From Gemmatimonadota bacterium (GTDB lineage Bacteria; Gemmatimonadota; Gemmatimonadetes; Longimicrobiales; Gaopeijiaceae), in the NCBI GenBank assembly GCA_024638305.1, contig JAHEKN010000023.1, forward strand, positions 1 through 33,129: a DNA stretch of 33,129 nt, in the 5' to 3' direction. The position numbers and the translations under genes were made by a program. The notes under the pieces are model-generated. The model had not been told where the DNA came from. It ran no database searches and saw only the letters and a program-made list of their open reading frames with translations. Below are positions 24,426 through 32,024 of the stretch, piece after piece (within the stretch, counting starts at the first letter, position 1; the number at the start of each line of letters is the position of its first letter).

Positions 24426-25445
24426 ATGGCCACCGGGCTCGTCTTCGGGGCGGCGATGGGCCTCGACCTCTACCTGACGTTACTTCTGACATCCCTCGCC
24501 CCGCTCGCCGGGTGGGAGCTTCCAAGCGGCCTGGAAGGCCTGGCGACGCCGCTCGTCACGGTGCTTTCGGGGGCACTGTGGCTCGCGGAGTCGACGGCCG
24601 AACGGGCACCCGCGGTTGCGGCCTACTGGCACCTGTTCCAGTCGGTGGCAAGACCCGTTGCCGCGGCCCTCATGACATACCTGCTCGTGGAGGCGGTCGG
24701 AGGGCCGTCCTCGGCTCAGGTCGTAGCACCCTTGGCCGCCGCCGCAGTGGCCACCGCCGTTCACACGGCGAAGCTCGGATGGTTCATGCTGAGCTGGTGG
24801 TCGTCGTACCATGTGGCTCGCACGCTACTCGTATCCATGGGCGAGGACGCCATCACGCTGGGGCTGACGTTCCTGGCCGTGCGCGCTCCGCTGGGCGCCG
24901 GAGCGGCGGTGGCTGCAGTCCTGCTCTTCCTGGTCCTATCCGGGCGGGTCCTCCTCCGCGCCGGCGCTTACTCCCACTACCTGGCCTGGAGCAGGAGCTG
25001 GGACAGCCTGCGACCCTTCCGCTGGCACTCCGAGGACGAACTGAGCGCCGACCTCGCCGGTGAGGTGGCTGCCATCGCGCGCCCACTCGGCCATCGCCTG
25101 AGGGTCACGCGGGCCGGTGGCTTCCGGGTTCCGGGTGCCGGACTGTTCCGACCGGGGTGGTTGGTGGTGGGGCCGGCCGACCCCCGTTGGGTGTGCCGGA
25201 CGCTCCGAGGCCCCCACATGATCGTGCTCGATCCTGGAGGCACGCAGGAATCGCGAGTCGAGTCCCTCTACGTACAGGTGGGCGTCGAACCCGGGTCCAA
25301 GGCTTCCCTGATCTTCCCGAAGGGCGGACCGAACCTTGGGGCGGTCACGTCTGGAATCGCTGCCGCGGGCCCCCGTTCCCGCCCGGAAGACGTGGCCCCA
25401 GGCGCCGGCGGGGGGCCACCCCCGACCCCCGGAACCCAGAATTGA
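24426..25445 (+). CDS. DUF4126-type membrane protein with extra C-terminal domain
   Basis: 339 residues. The first 180 or so hold five to six hydrophobic spans in the DUF4126 pattern: GLVFGAAMGLDLYLTLLLTSL, LATPLVTVLSGALWLAESTAERAP, FQSVARPVAAALMTYLLVEA, and a later LAAAAVATAVHTAKLGW. About 130-140 residues with no clear spans follow. That part is soluble, with LAGEVAAIARPLGHRLRVTRAGGFR and GWLVVGPADPRWVCRTLRGPHMIVLDPGG, and ends in a Gly/Pro-rich tail. ATG 24426 is used; a TTG at 24405 overlapping the ketosynthase stop (TTGA) would add seven residues and keep coupling. The function of DUF4126 is not established. As the last gene of the ketosynthase operon it may handle the product at the membrane, but that is inference. 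Confidence 0.72.
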   Translation: MATGLVFGAAMGLDLYLTLLLTSLAPLAGWELPSGLEGLATPLVTVLSGALWLAESTAERAPAVAAYWHLFQSVARPVAAALMTYLLVEAVGGPSSAQVVAPLAAAAVATAVHTAKLGWFMLSWWSSYHVARTLLVSMGEDAITLGLTFLAVRAPLGAGAAVAAVLLFLVLSGRVLLRAGAYSHYLAWSRSWDSLRPFRWHSEDELSADLAGEVAAIARPLGHRLRVTRAGGFRVPGAGLFRPGWLVVGPADPRWVCRTLRGPHMIVLDPGGTQESRVESLYVQVGVEPGSKASLIFPKGGPNLGAVTSGIAAAGPRSRPEDVAPGAGGGPPPTPGTQN

Positions 25446-25503
25446 GTGGAGTGTAGTTTGGCCGCTCGGGATATCGGTGGGGTTTGCATGCGCGGCGCTG
25501 GCC

Positions 25504-25532
25504 TTGGTGGGCTCCCTGGGTTCCGGTATCTT
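25504..25532 (+). promoter_or_regulatory. possible promoter for the sigma-factor gene
   Basis: TTGGTG (25504-25509) and TATCTT (25527-25532) are 17 bases apart, matching 3 and 4 of 6 consensus positions. The predicted start near 25539 would give a leader of about 130 bases that includes the dyad at 25626-25639. This lies in the 226-base gap between the DUF4126 and sigma genes, the longest gap in the window. The match is weak. Confidence 0.3.
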
Positions 25533-25625
25533 TTGCGACCGATTTTTCCCGGGGTATGGCAGGCGAAAAGGCGGATTCCGCGGTTCGTTCCGCGCCGGCG
25601 GCCGCTTGACCATAGATGGTTTCTC

Positions 25626-25639
25626 AGGTCGTGCGACCT
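25626..25639. promoter_or_regulatory. 14-base dyad upstream of the sigma-factor gene
   Basis: AGGTCG-TG-CGACCT is a perfect 6+6 inverted repeat with a 2-base centre, 33 bases before the sigma-factor ATG. It could be an operator for a dimeric regulator. With a 2-base centre it is unlikely to form a stable RNA hairpin as drawn, so DNA binding is the better reading. No second copy was noticed in the window. Confidence 0.35.
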
Positions 25640-25671
25640 CTCCTTGTTTTACGTGAGGTAGAGCAGTCCGA

Positions 25672-26535
25672 ATGTTCGCATCGTCCCGCGGGTTGGATTC
25701 GTTCGACCAGTATCTACAGGATGTAGAGAAGTATCCCCTCATTCAGGACCCCGCCGAAGAACGCGCTCTAGCGCGCCGGGCCAGAGGGGGGGACAAGGAG
25801 GCGGCAGAGCGGCTGGTCACCGCCAACCTCCGCTTCGTGATCTCGTACGTGAAGAAGTACCAAGGCCGTGGCCTCGGACTCGCCGAGCTCGTCTGCATCG
25901 GCAACGAAGGCCTCCTCAAGGCGGTCAAGAAGTTCGATCCCGAGAAGGGGGTCAAGTTCATCTCCTACGCCGTGTGGTGGATCCGGCAAACGGTCCTTCA
26001 GGCCCTGGCCGAACAGACTCGTTCGGTGCGCATTCCCCTGAACCAGAACTCGAATCTGGCCAAGCTGTCCCGGACCGACACGATGCTGACGCAATCGCTC
26101 GGTCGCTCACCGACGGACCAGGAAATCGCCAAGGAGATGGAGGAGCCCGTCGAGACCATTCGCGCACTCCGGCGGGTGGCGGCCAGCGAGTTGAGCCTGG
26201 ATGCCCCCATCGACCGGAGCGACCGCGACAGTGCGAGCTTTGGCGAGCGCTTTGCCGGGTCCGAAGGCGACGACATCGAATTCGACGTCGAGGCCATGGC
26301 GCGTCGCGAGTACATGGAGGAGATGTTCGAGCGCTACCTCACGGAGCGCGAGCGCAAGATCCTCTACCTCTACTACGGCCTCGACGATGGTGAGGAGCGG
26401 ACCCTCGAGGAGATCGGCTCCCTGCTGGGCGTGACCCGGGAGCGGATCCGCCAAATCCGCAACCGGGCATTCGAGAAGCTCCGTGAGAGTCCAGACGGTG
26501 AATCGCTCTCCGGGTTCTGGACCACCACGGCCTAG
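25672..26535 (+). CDS. RpoD/SigA-type sigma-70 factor, short form
   Basis: 287 residues. Region 1.2 (DSFDQYLQDVEKYPLIQDPAEERALARRARGGD) is followed by region 2 (NLRFVISYVKKYQGRGLGLAELVCIGNEGLLKAV, then KFISYAVWWIRQTVLQAL). Region 3 follows (RTDTMLTQSLGRSPTDQEIAKEM), and region 4.2 has the helix-turn-helix TLEEIGSLLGVTRERIRQIRNRAFEKLR. The acidic region 1.1 and the long non-conserved insert of E. coli-type RpoD are absent, as in the compact primary sigma factors of several phyla. It could therefore be the primary factor or a group 2 paralogue. Promoters of E. coli type, such as the one seen for cspA, would suit it. ATG 25672 follows GAGGTAGAG at a slightly long distance. A strong intrinsic terminator closes the gene. 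Confidence 0.92.
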   Translation: MFASSRGLDSFDQYLQDVEKYPLIQDPAEERALARRARGGDKEAAERLVTANLRFVISYVKKYQGRGLGLAELVCIGNEGLLKAVKKFDPEKGVKFISYAVWWIRQTVLQALAEQTRSVRIPLNQNSNLAKLSRTDTMLTQSLGRSPTDQEIAKEMEEPVETIRALRRVAASELSLDAPIDRSDRDSASFGERFAGSEGDDIEFDVEAMARREYMEEMFERYLTERERKILYLYYGLDDGEERTLEEIGSLLGVTRERIRQIRNRAFEKLRESPDGESLSGFWTTTA

Positions 26536-26584
26536 GCGAACCTGCGCCCTCGCGGCAACCGGAGGGCGTCGGACTCGATGACGG

Positions 26585-26621
26585 GCGGCCCGTTCGCGCG
26601 GCGAACGGGCCGCTTCTCTTT
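26585..26621 (+). terminator. rho-independent terminator after the sigma-factor gene
   Basis: A perfect 12-pair stem, GCGGCCCGTTCG (26585-26596) with CGAACGGGCCGC (26602-26613), encloses a 5-base loop and is followed by TTCTCTTT. It lies 49 bases after the sigma stop and ends before the ATG of the next gene at 26638. It therefore separates two transcription units and rules out an upstream start for that gene. Confidence 0.88.
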
Positions 26622-26637
26622 CGGGTATGATTGGTCC

Positions 26638-28665
26638 ATGCGAACCCCCCACTCACCCGCGCGCCCGCTGGCGATCTTGACGGCCGCGCTGTCCGGCCTG
26701 GCGGTGGGGGGCGCGCCGGCCGTTGCGGCCCAGGAGGCGGCCGGATGGAACTCGGCCCGCGCCGTCGAGCTGATGGAGCGGGCCCGGGCGGTGCGACAGA
26801 GCGTGCGGGGCGACTCCGCGCTCACGTCCTACCAGGCCGACGCACGCGGATACGTGTACTTCTACCTGGACCGGTCGGACACGGGTGAGACGGCCCTGGT
26901 CAAGACCGACCAGGTGGCCCTCGAGGTCTACTGGAAAGCCCCGGACTCCACCAAGCAGCGCATCGTGGGGCTCCGGGACGAGAAGCGACTCCCCACCAAC
27001 ATTCGCTACCATCTGGACCATCTCACGGTGGTGCAGGACGAGTTCCAGAACCTGATTCGTCTCGGAGACGGGGACGAGGTGGCGGCGGTCGTGCACCCGG
27101 CAGCGCCCGCTTCAGGGACCGTGTACGACTTTCGGGTGAACGACTCCATCACGATCGCGTTCCAGGGGGACCAGGAAGCCGTCCGCGTCTACGAGGTCGA
27201 GGTCAGGCCGAAGGACTTCACGCGACCAGGCTTCGTGGGAAGCGTGTTCCTCGACCGCCGCGACGGCGCGATCGTGCGGATGACCTTCACGTTCACGCCC
27301 GCGTCGTACGTCGACGACTACCTCGACTACATAAGGATCGCGCTGGACAACTCCCTGTGGGACGGTCGCTACTGGCTTCCGTACCAGCAGCAGGTGGAGA
27401 TCCGGCGTGAGCTGCCGTACTTGGACTTCGTAGCCGGCAGCGTGATTCGCGGTCGGTACGACATCCGTGGCTACCGCTTCAACGAACCCCTTCCACCGCT
27501 GCTATTCCTCGGGGGGCCGGTAGCGGCGGTCCCCGAAGCCGAGCGGCGGGCTTTTCCGTTCGAGGAGGCACTCTACGCCGAGCTTGACCAGGAGGGTCTG
27601 CGTCCACTCCCGGAGCTGGCCGAGATCCGCCGCGAGGCGGTCCGGATCGCGGGTCGCCAGTACCTCTCCGGACTCGGACGCTATCGGCTGTGGGCCCCCA
27701 ACGCTTCGTCCGTCGCCCGCGCCAATCGCGCGGAAGGTACCGTGCTGGGGGTCGGGCTGGCCGTGAGGCCGCGCGAAGAGGCTCGCCTCCAGGTCGGGGC
27801 CGGATACGGCTTCGGTCGCGAACGGCCCGTCGCGAGAACCCTCCTCGAGTGGGAGGGGGACCGGACGCGAACCGCGGTCTCGGTGGAATGGAACGCGATG
27901 CGCGACCTGGGTCCCGTGACGGCCGCGAGCGGCGCTTTCAACACCCTCGCGTGGACGCTGGCGGACCGTGACTACCTGGACCCCTACTTCGTGTCCGGCG
28001 GCCGTGTGGAGGTGTCGAGACGCGCTGGACCGCTCCGGGTCGGCGGGACCCTCCTGGCCGAGGCGGTTCGTTCCGGAAGCGCGGAACAGGGCCGTGCGGT
28101 CCGTCAGGTGGACCGTGGCACCGCGGTGGAGGCCGGGATCACCGTGCGTTCAGCGTCGGAGGCCAGTGTCCAAACGTCCGGCAGCCTGTGGGGGGGCACC
28201 ATGGACGGCGGGGCGTACGGGCGTGCCGAGGCCTCCGTGGGGATCCGAAGAGCGTGGCTGACGCGAGGCACGTCGGCTGGCGCCTCCCTACGCGGCGGTT
28301 GGACCTCGGAGAGCGCCCCCCTGCACCACCGCTATCTCCTCGGCGGAAGGGGGACGCTACCCGGCTACGGATTCCGGGGCTTTGGCGGAGACCGCTACCT
28401 ACTTGCCCGTGTCGAGACGTCCAAGACCGTGCGTGAGCCCTGGCTGGGCCTCGGCGTCTTCGGCGCCGTCGGGGCCACCTGGCTGCGGAGCGAGTCGACC
28501 CCCGTCGAATGGGACACCTCGGTGACGGGGCTGGCCCGATACTCCGCCGGCTTCACGGCCTCCGCATTCTGGGACGTTCTCCACCTGGAGTTGGGCCGCG
28601 GCCTCAACGGCGGGGGTTGGGAGCTCCAGTTGTACGTCTCTCCCCGGTTCTGGCCCTGGCTCTGA
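26638..28665 (+). CDS. outer-membrane beta-barrel protein, DUF5686/Omp85-like
   Basis: 675 residues. A signal peptide (PLAILTAALSGLAVGGAPAVAAQ) is followed by a helix-rich opening (RAVELMERARAVRQSV). A periplasmic domain of about 270 residues follows, with SYQADARGYVYFYLDRSD, VYEVEVRPKDFTRPGFVGSVFLDRRDGAIVRM and YWLPYQQQVEIRR. This resembles DUF5686 proteins, where a carboxypeptidase-like or lipoprotein-fold domain precedes a barrel. From about residue 340 alternating-polarity strands form a barrel. LLGGRGTLPGYGFRGFGGDRYL resembles the Omp85 superfamily L6 segment, and the protein ends RFWPWL with an aromatic terminus as barrel proteins do. ATG 26638 was chosen because the sigma terminator lies before it. 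No ribosome-binding site is obvious. It is convergent with ssb. Its cargo or function is unknown. Confidence 0.78.
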   Translation: MRTPHSPARPLAILTAALSGLAVGGAPAVAAQEAAGWNSARAVELMERARAVRQSVRGDSALTSYQADARGYVYFYLDRSDTGETALVKTDQVALEVYWKAPDSTKQRIVGLRDEKRLPTNIRYHLDHLTVVQDEFQNLIRLGDGDEVAAVVHPAAPASGTVYDFRVNDSITIAFQGDQEAVRVYEVEVRPKDFTRPGFVGSVFLDRRDGAIVRMTFTFTPASYVDDYLDYIRIALDNSLWDGRYWLPYQQQVEIRRELPYLDFVAGSVIRGRYDIRGYRFNEPLPPLLFLGGPVAAVPEAERRAFPFEEALYAELDQEGLRPLPELAEIRREAVRIAGRQYLSGLGRYRLWAPNASSVARANRAEGTVLGVGLAVRPREEARLQVGAGYGFGRERPVARTLLEWEGDRTRTAVSVEWNAMRDLGPVTAASGAFNTLAWTLADRDYLDPYFVSGGRVEVSRRAGPLRVGGTLLAEAVRSGSAEQGRAVRQVDRGTAVEAGITVRSASEASVQTSGSLWGGTMDGGAYGRAEASVGIRRAWLTRGTSAGASLRGGWTSESAPLHHRYLLGGRGTLPGYGFRGFGGDRYLLARVETSKTVREPWLGLGVFGAVGATWLRSESTPVEWDTSVTGLARYSAGFTASAFWDVLHLELGRGLNGGGWELQLYVSPRFWPWL

Positions 28666-28690
28666 AGCCCGCGCCCATCCGCGGAGCTCC

Positions 28691-29038
28691 TCAGACCTCC
28701 ACGGCATGGACATCGCGGGGAGTCAGTAGCACGAGCTCGCGCACGGTGACGTCCGCGGTTGGGATGCGGACGCCTTCGCGCTCGTAGGAGTCGTATTCGA
28801 GTCGACCCTCCACGAAGATGCGGTCACCCTTCTGCACGCACTCCTCCGTGACCTCGGCCAGTCGGTTCCAGAGTGTGAGCCGGTGCCAATCCGTCCGCTG
28901 TTCCCCGTCCTCACCGGACGGCCGCCGATTGGTGGCGAGCGACAGGTGCGCCACCTTGGTTCCGTTCTTGGTCGTGTGGATGTCGGGATCGCGGCCGACA
29001 TTGCCCACCAGGATGATCTTGTTGACGGATCGGCTCAT
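28691..29038 (-). CDS. ssb: single-stranded DNA-binding protein, short form
   Basis: 115 residues. The OB-fold is clear: MSRSVNKIILVGNVGRDPDI, VAHLSLATNR, DWHRLTLWNRLAEVTEECVQKGDRIFVEGRLEYDSYE and a closing DVTVRELVLL. It binds single-stranded DNA in replication and repair. It ends PRDVHAVEV directly after the OB-fold and lacks both the flexible linker and the acidic DDxIPF-type tip that recruits partner proteins in most bacterial SSBs, which are about 150-180 residues long. ATG 29038 is preceded by GGAGG (about 29043-29047). It lies 113 bases downstream of polA on the same strand. It may be an accessory SSB beside a full-length copy elsewhere, or the only one with altered partner use. Confidence 0.92.
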   Translation of the reverse strand: MSRSVNKIILVGNVGRDPDIHTTKNGTKVAHLSLATNRRPSGEDGEQRTDWHRLTLWNRLAEVTEECVQKGDRIFVEGRLEYDSYEREGVRIPTADVTVRELVLLTPRDVHAVEV

Positions 29039-29151
29039 GCAGGCCTCCGGGCGATTGAAGTGGGAGCGGCCGGCAGGTCACCGGCTCTCGATGTGCGCGG
29101 AAGCTGGGGTCACGGACGGGGCGCACCCATTGCCCGAGCGGCCGCTCCGAA

Positions 29152-31911
29152 TCAGCCCTTGCAGTCGTACCAGGTGAGCCCGGACCCCGCGTCGGCCACC
29201 AAGGGCACCGCCAGCTCCATGGCGTTCTCCATTCGGTCCACGACGAGCGCCTCCACCTGCGCACGCTCTGCCTCAGGGACTTCGAGCACGAGCTCGTCGT
29301 GCACCTGGAGGAGCAGCCTGGCCTCGAGTCCGCCCGAGGAGAGCGCACGATCGACGTCGATCATCGCCTTCTTGATCAGGTCTGCGGCCGTTCCCTGGAT
29401 GGGGGTGTTCTGCGCCACCCGCTCACCGAAGGAGCGGGTGTTCCAGTTGCTCGACCGGAGCTCGGGCACGTAGCGGCGCCGGCCGGTCAGCGTCTCCACG
29501 AAGCCGCGGTCCTTCGCGAACCGAACCTGCTCGTCCAAGAAGGCACGCACGCCGGAAAATCGCTCGAAATAGGCGTCGATGAAGGCGCGGGCCTCCTCTC
29601 GCTGGATCCCGAGCTGGCGGGCGAGGGAGAAATCTCCCTGGCCGTAGATGGTGGCGAAGTTGATGGTCTTGGCCTGTGCCCTCATCACGGCGGTCACGGC
29701 CTCCACCTCCACGTCGAAGATCGCCGCCGCTGTCTGCACGTGGACGTCGATTCCGGAGCGAAACGCCTCGAGAAAGGCGTCGTCACCGGAGAAATGCGCC
29801 AGAACGCGAAGCTCGACCTGGGAATAGTCCACGCAAAGCAGGACATGATCGCGGTCGGCGATGAACCCGCGTCGGACCTCGCGGCCCAGGGGCGTCCGAA
29901 TGGGGATGTTCTGCAGGTTGGGCTCGCTCGACGACAGGCGGCCGGTGGCGGCCACGGCCTGGTTGAACCGGGTGTGAATCCTTCCGGTGCTCGGGAGCAC
30001 GAGGCGCGGCAACGCGTCGACGTAGGTGCTCCGTAGCTTCTCGAGCTGCCGGTACTCCATGAGCAGCAGGGGGAGCTCGTGCCCCTGAGCGGCGAGCTCC
30101 TCGAGCACGGTGACGTCGGTCGAGGGCCCGGTCTTGGTGCGCTTGACGACGGGGAGCGCGAGCTCATCGAACAGGATCTCCCGCAGTTGAGGCGTCGAGT
30201 TGATGTTGAACTCGCGCCCGGCCGCCTCGAAGATTCCGGACTGCAGGGTGCCGAGCTCTCTGCCCAACCGCACGCTCATGTCGCGGAAGAAGACCTCGTC
30301 GATACGGATGCCCCGAGCCTCCATTCGACTGAGAACGCCGATGAGCGGCGTCTCGAGCTCGTCGAACAGCGGTGCGAGCCCCGTAGACTCCAGCTGCTGC
30401 TCGAACTTGTCGGCGAGCCGGAGCGCCAACTCCGCACGAGCTCCTGCGAATTCGGCGGCATCCGCGACCGGGGCCTCGTGGGCGGCGATTTCCGACTGAC
30501 CCGTTCCGACCAGCTCCTTGCGGGAGGCGAGCGCCAGTCCCAGCCGCTCGCTGGCGAGCGCCAGGAGATCATGGTGACGGCGGCTGGGGTCGATCACGTA
30601 GGAGGCCACCATCACGTCGGTCGATATCCCGCGGAGTGTGATGCCCGCCTCCCGGAGCGCGAGAACCGTCTCTTTGAGGTCGTGCCCGACCTTTGGCACC
30701 TCCGGATCCTCGATCAGGCTCCTGAGACCCTCGAGGTCGGGATGATCGAGCGGCGGCAGCAGTCGAATGTCGCTTCCGAAGCCGAGGTCGAGCTCCAGTC
30801 CGCCCGCGGGGCGATGCTCCAGTGGCAGGTAAAACGCGTTCCCCGGCGCGTGCGCGATGGCCAGCCCGGCTATCCGGGATCCGAGCGCCCGCTCCCGTCC
30901 GGAAAGAGCCCGGACCGAGAAGCGCCCCGCCCGCCGCAATTCGACGACGAGGCGATCGACTTCGGGGACCGTGTCCAGGACCCGACACTCGATGACTGGC
31001 TCGGCGGCGGTGGCCCCCGCGAGCCCGAGCTTGTCGACGAGCGTGCGAAACTCGAGCTCGAGGAACAGCTCCCGCAACCGCTCTCGATCGGGCTCCTGAA
31101 CGGCCAGATCGCTCAAGGAGATCTCCACCGGAACGTCGGTGCCGATCGTCACCAGCTGGCGGGACAGGAGCACCTGATCGACGTGCTCGGTCAGCGCCTC
31201 GCGGGCACGCTTTCCGCCCACTTCGCCGGCTCGCGCGATCACCTCGTCCAGCGTGCCGAACCGGTCGAGGAGCGTCACGGCGGTCTTGGGCCCGATCCCG
31301 GGGGCGCCGGGCACGTTGTCGGAAGAGTCGCCGACCAGGGCCAGATAGTCGACGACCCGCTCGGGGGGGACACCGAACTTGGACGAGGCGGTTTCGGGGG
31401 TGACCCATTCCTCGGCGACGCCCGTGGGACCGCCACGGCCGGGATTGAGGAGGGAGACGCCGGGGCCGATGAGTTGGTAGAAGTCCTTGTCGCCGGAGAC
31501 GATCACCACGTCGATCCCCTCGGCACGAGCTTGCGTCGCCAGCGTCCCGATCACGTCGTCGGCCTCGAATCCCTCCAGTTCCACGACCGGTCCGTGGAAC
31601 GCTTCGACGAGCTCGCGAATCCGGGGCAGGCCGGCCCTCAGGTCGTCCGGCATCTTCTCCCGCGTCGCCTTGTACTCCGGGAAGATGGCCTCGCGATGGC
31701 TCCGGCCAGCGTCGAACACGAAGGCCAGGTAGTCGGGCCGATGTTCCTCGAGCGCGCGGATCAGGAAGTTGGCCACGCCCCACGCGGCCGAAGTGTTCTC
31801 CCCCGCGCTGTTGGTGAGTGGGCGGTTGATGAACGCGTAGTAGGACCGGTAGATGAGGGCGTAGCCGTCCACCAGGAACAGTCGCCGGGGAGCGCCGCGG
31901 GATTCAGTCAA
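29152..31911 (-). CDS. polA: DNA polymerase I with degenerate proofreading domain
   Basis: 919 residues from TTG 31911. The 5'-nuclease domain is intact (LVDGYALIYRSYYAF, FEADDVIGTLA, VSGDKDFYQL, GDSSDNVPGAPGIGPKTA). The polymerase domain has ATGRLSSSEPNLQNIPIR, the metal aspartate in VDYSQVELR, the O helix RAQAKTINFATIYG with Arg, Lys and Phe in place, and QVHDELVLEV with the second aspartate. The middle 3'-5' exonuclease domain keeps the fold but has lost most catalytic acids: R334 and L336 stand where E. coli has D355 and E357, and R492 where it has D501; only the D424 equivalent remains. A GTG at 31980 would add 23 residues but lies inside the cspA terminator, so the TTG is preferred. It removes RNA primers and fills gaps. 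Confidence 0.96.
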   Translation of the reverse strand: MTESRGAPRRLFLVDGYALIYRSYYAFINRPLTNSAGENTSAAWGVANFLIRALEEHRPDYLAFVFDAGRSHREAIFPEYKATREKMPDDLRAGLPRIRELVEAFHGPVVELEGFEADDVIGTLATQARAEGIDVVIVSGDKDFYQLIGPGVSLLNPGRGGPTGVAEEWVTPETASSKFGVPPERVVDYLALVGDSSDNVPGAPGIGPKTAVTLLDRFGTLDEVIARAGEVGGKRAREALTEHVDQVLLSRQLVTIGTDVPVEISLSDLAVQEPDRERLRELFLELEFRTLVDKLGLAGATAAEPVIECRVLDTVPEVDRLVVELRRAGRFSVRALSGRERALGSRIAGLAIAHAPGNAFYLPLEHRPAGGLELDLGFGSDIRLLPPLDHPDLEGLRSLIEDPEVPKVGHDLKETVLALREAGITLRGISTDVMVASYVIDPSRRHHDLLALASERLGLALASRKELVGTGQSEIAAHEAPVADAAEFAGARAELALRLADKFEQQLESTGLAPLFDELETPLIGVLSRMEARGIRIDEVFFRDMSVRLGRELGTLQSGIFEAAGREFNINSTPQLREILFDELALPVVKRTKTGPSTDVTVLEELAAQGHELPLLLMEYRQLEKLRSTYVDALPRLVLPSTGRIHTRFNQAVAATGRLSSSEPNLQNIPIRTPLGREVRRGFIADRDHVLLCVDYSQVELRVLAHFSGDDAFLEAFRSGIDVHVQTAAAIFDVEVEAVTAVMRAQAKTINFATIYGQGDFSLARQLGIQREEARAFIDAYFERFSGVRAFLDEQVRFAKDRGFVETLTGRRRYVPELRSSNWNTRSFGERVAQNTPIQGTAADLIKKAMIDVDRALSSGGLEARLLLQVHDELVLEVPEAERAQVEALVVDRMENAMELAVPLVADAGSGLTWYDCKG

Positions 31912-31969
31912 CGATCGGCTCTGGCCTGGAAGCGGCGGAGGGGAAGGGCACGGCAGATTCCCGAACGAA

Positions 31970-31995
31970 GAACGCCCCACCGGGGGAGGTGGGGC
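31970..31995 (-). terminator. rho-independent terminator after cspA
   Basis: On the minus strand GCCCCACC (31995-31988) pairs with GGTGGGGC (31981-31974) around a 6-base loop, followed by GTTCTTCGTT. It lies about 30 bases past the cold-shock gene stop. It also bears on where polA begins, since a start at 31980 would sit within the stem. Confidence 0.72.
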
Positions 31996-32024
31996 GCACG
32001 ACGCTCAGATGAGAAGCGGAACGA

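Noticed and set aside
20649..25445. Standard type II polyketide cluster
   Set aside because: Only one ketosynthase, and no chain-length factor, acyl carrier protein or ketoreductase, are present.
26578..26637. Upstream start for the second barrel protein
   Set aside because: The segment is the terminator hairpin of the sigma-factor gene, and the signal peptide begins at 26638.
31912..31980. GTG start for polA 23 codons upstream
   Set aside because: It lies inside the stem of the cspA terminator and the added residues are Pro/Ser-rich and not conserved-looking.
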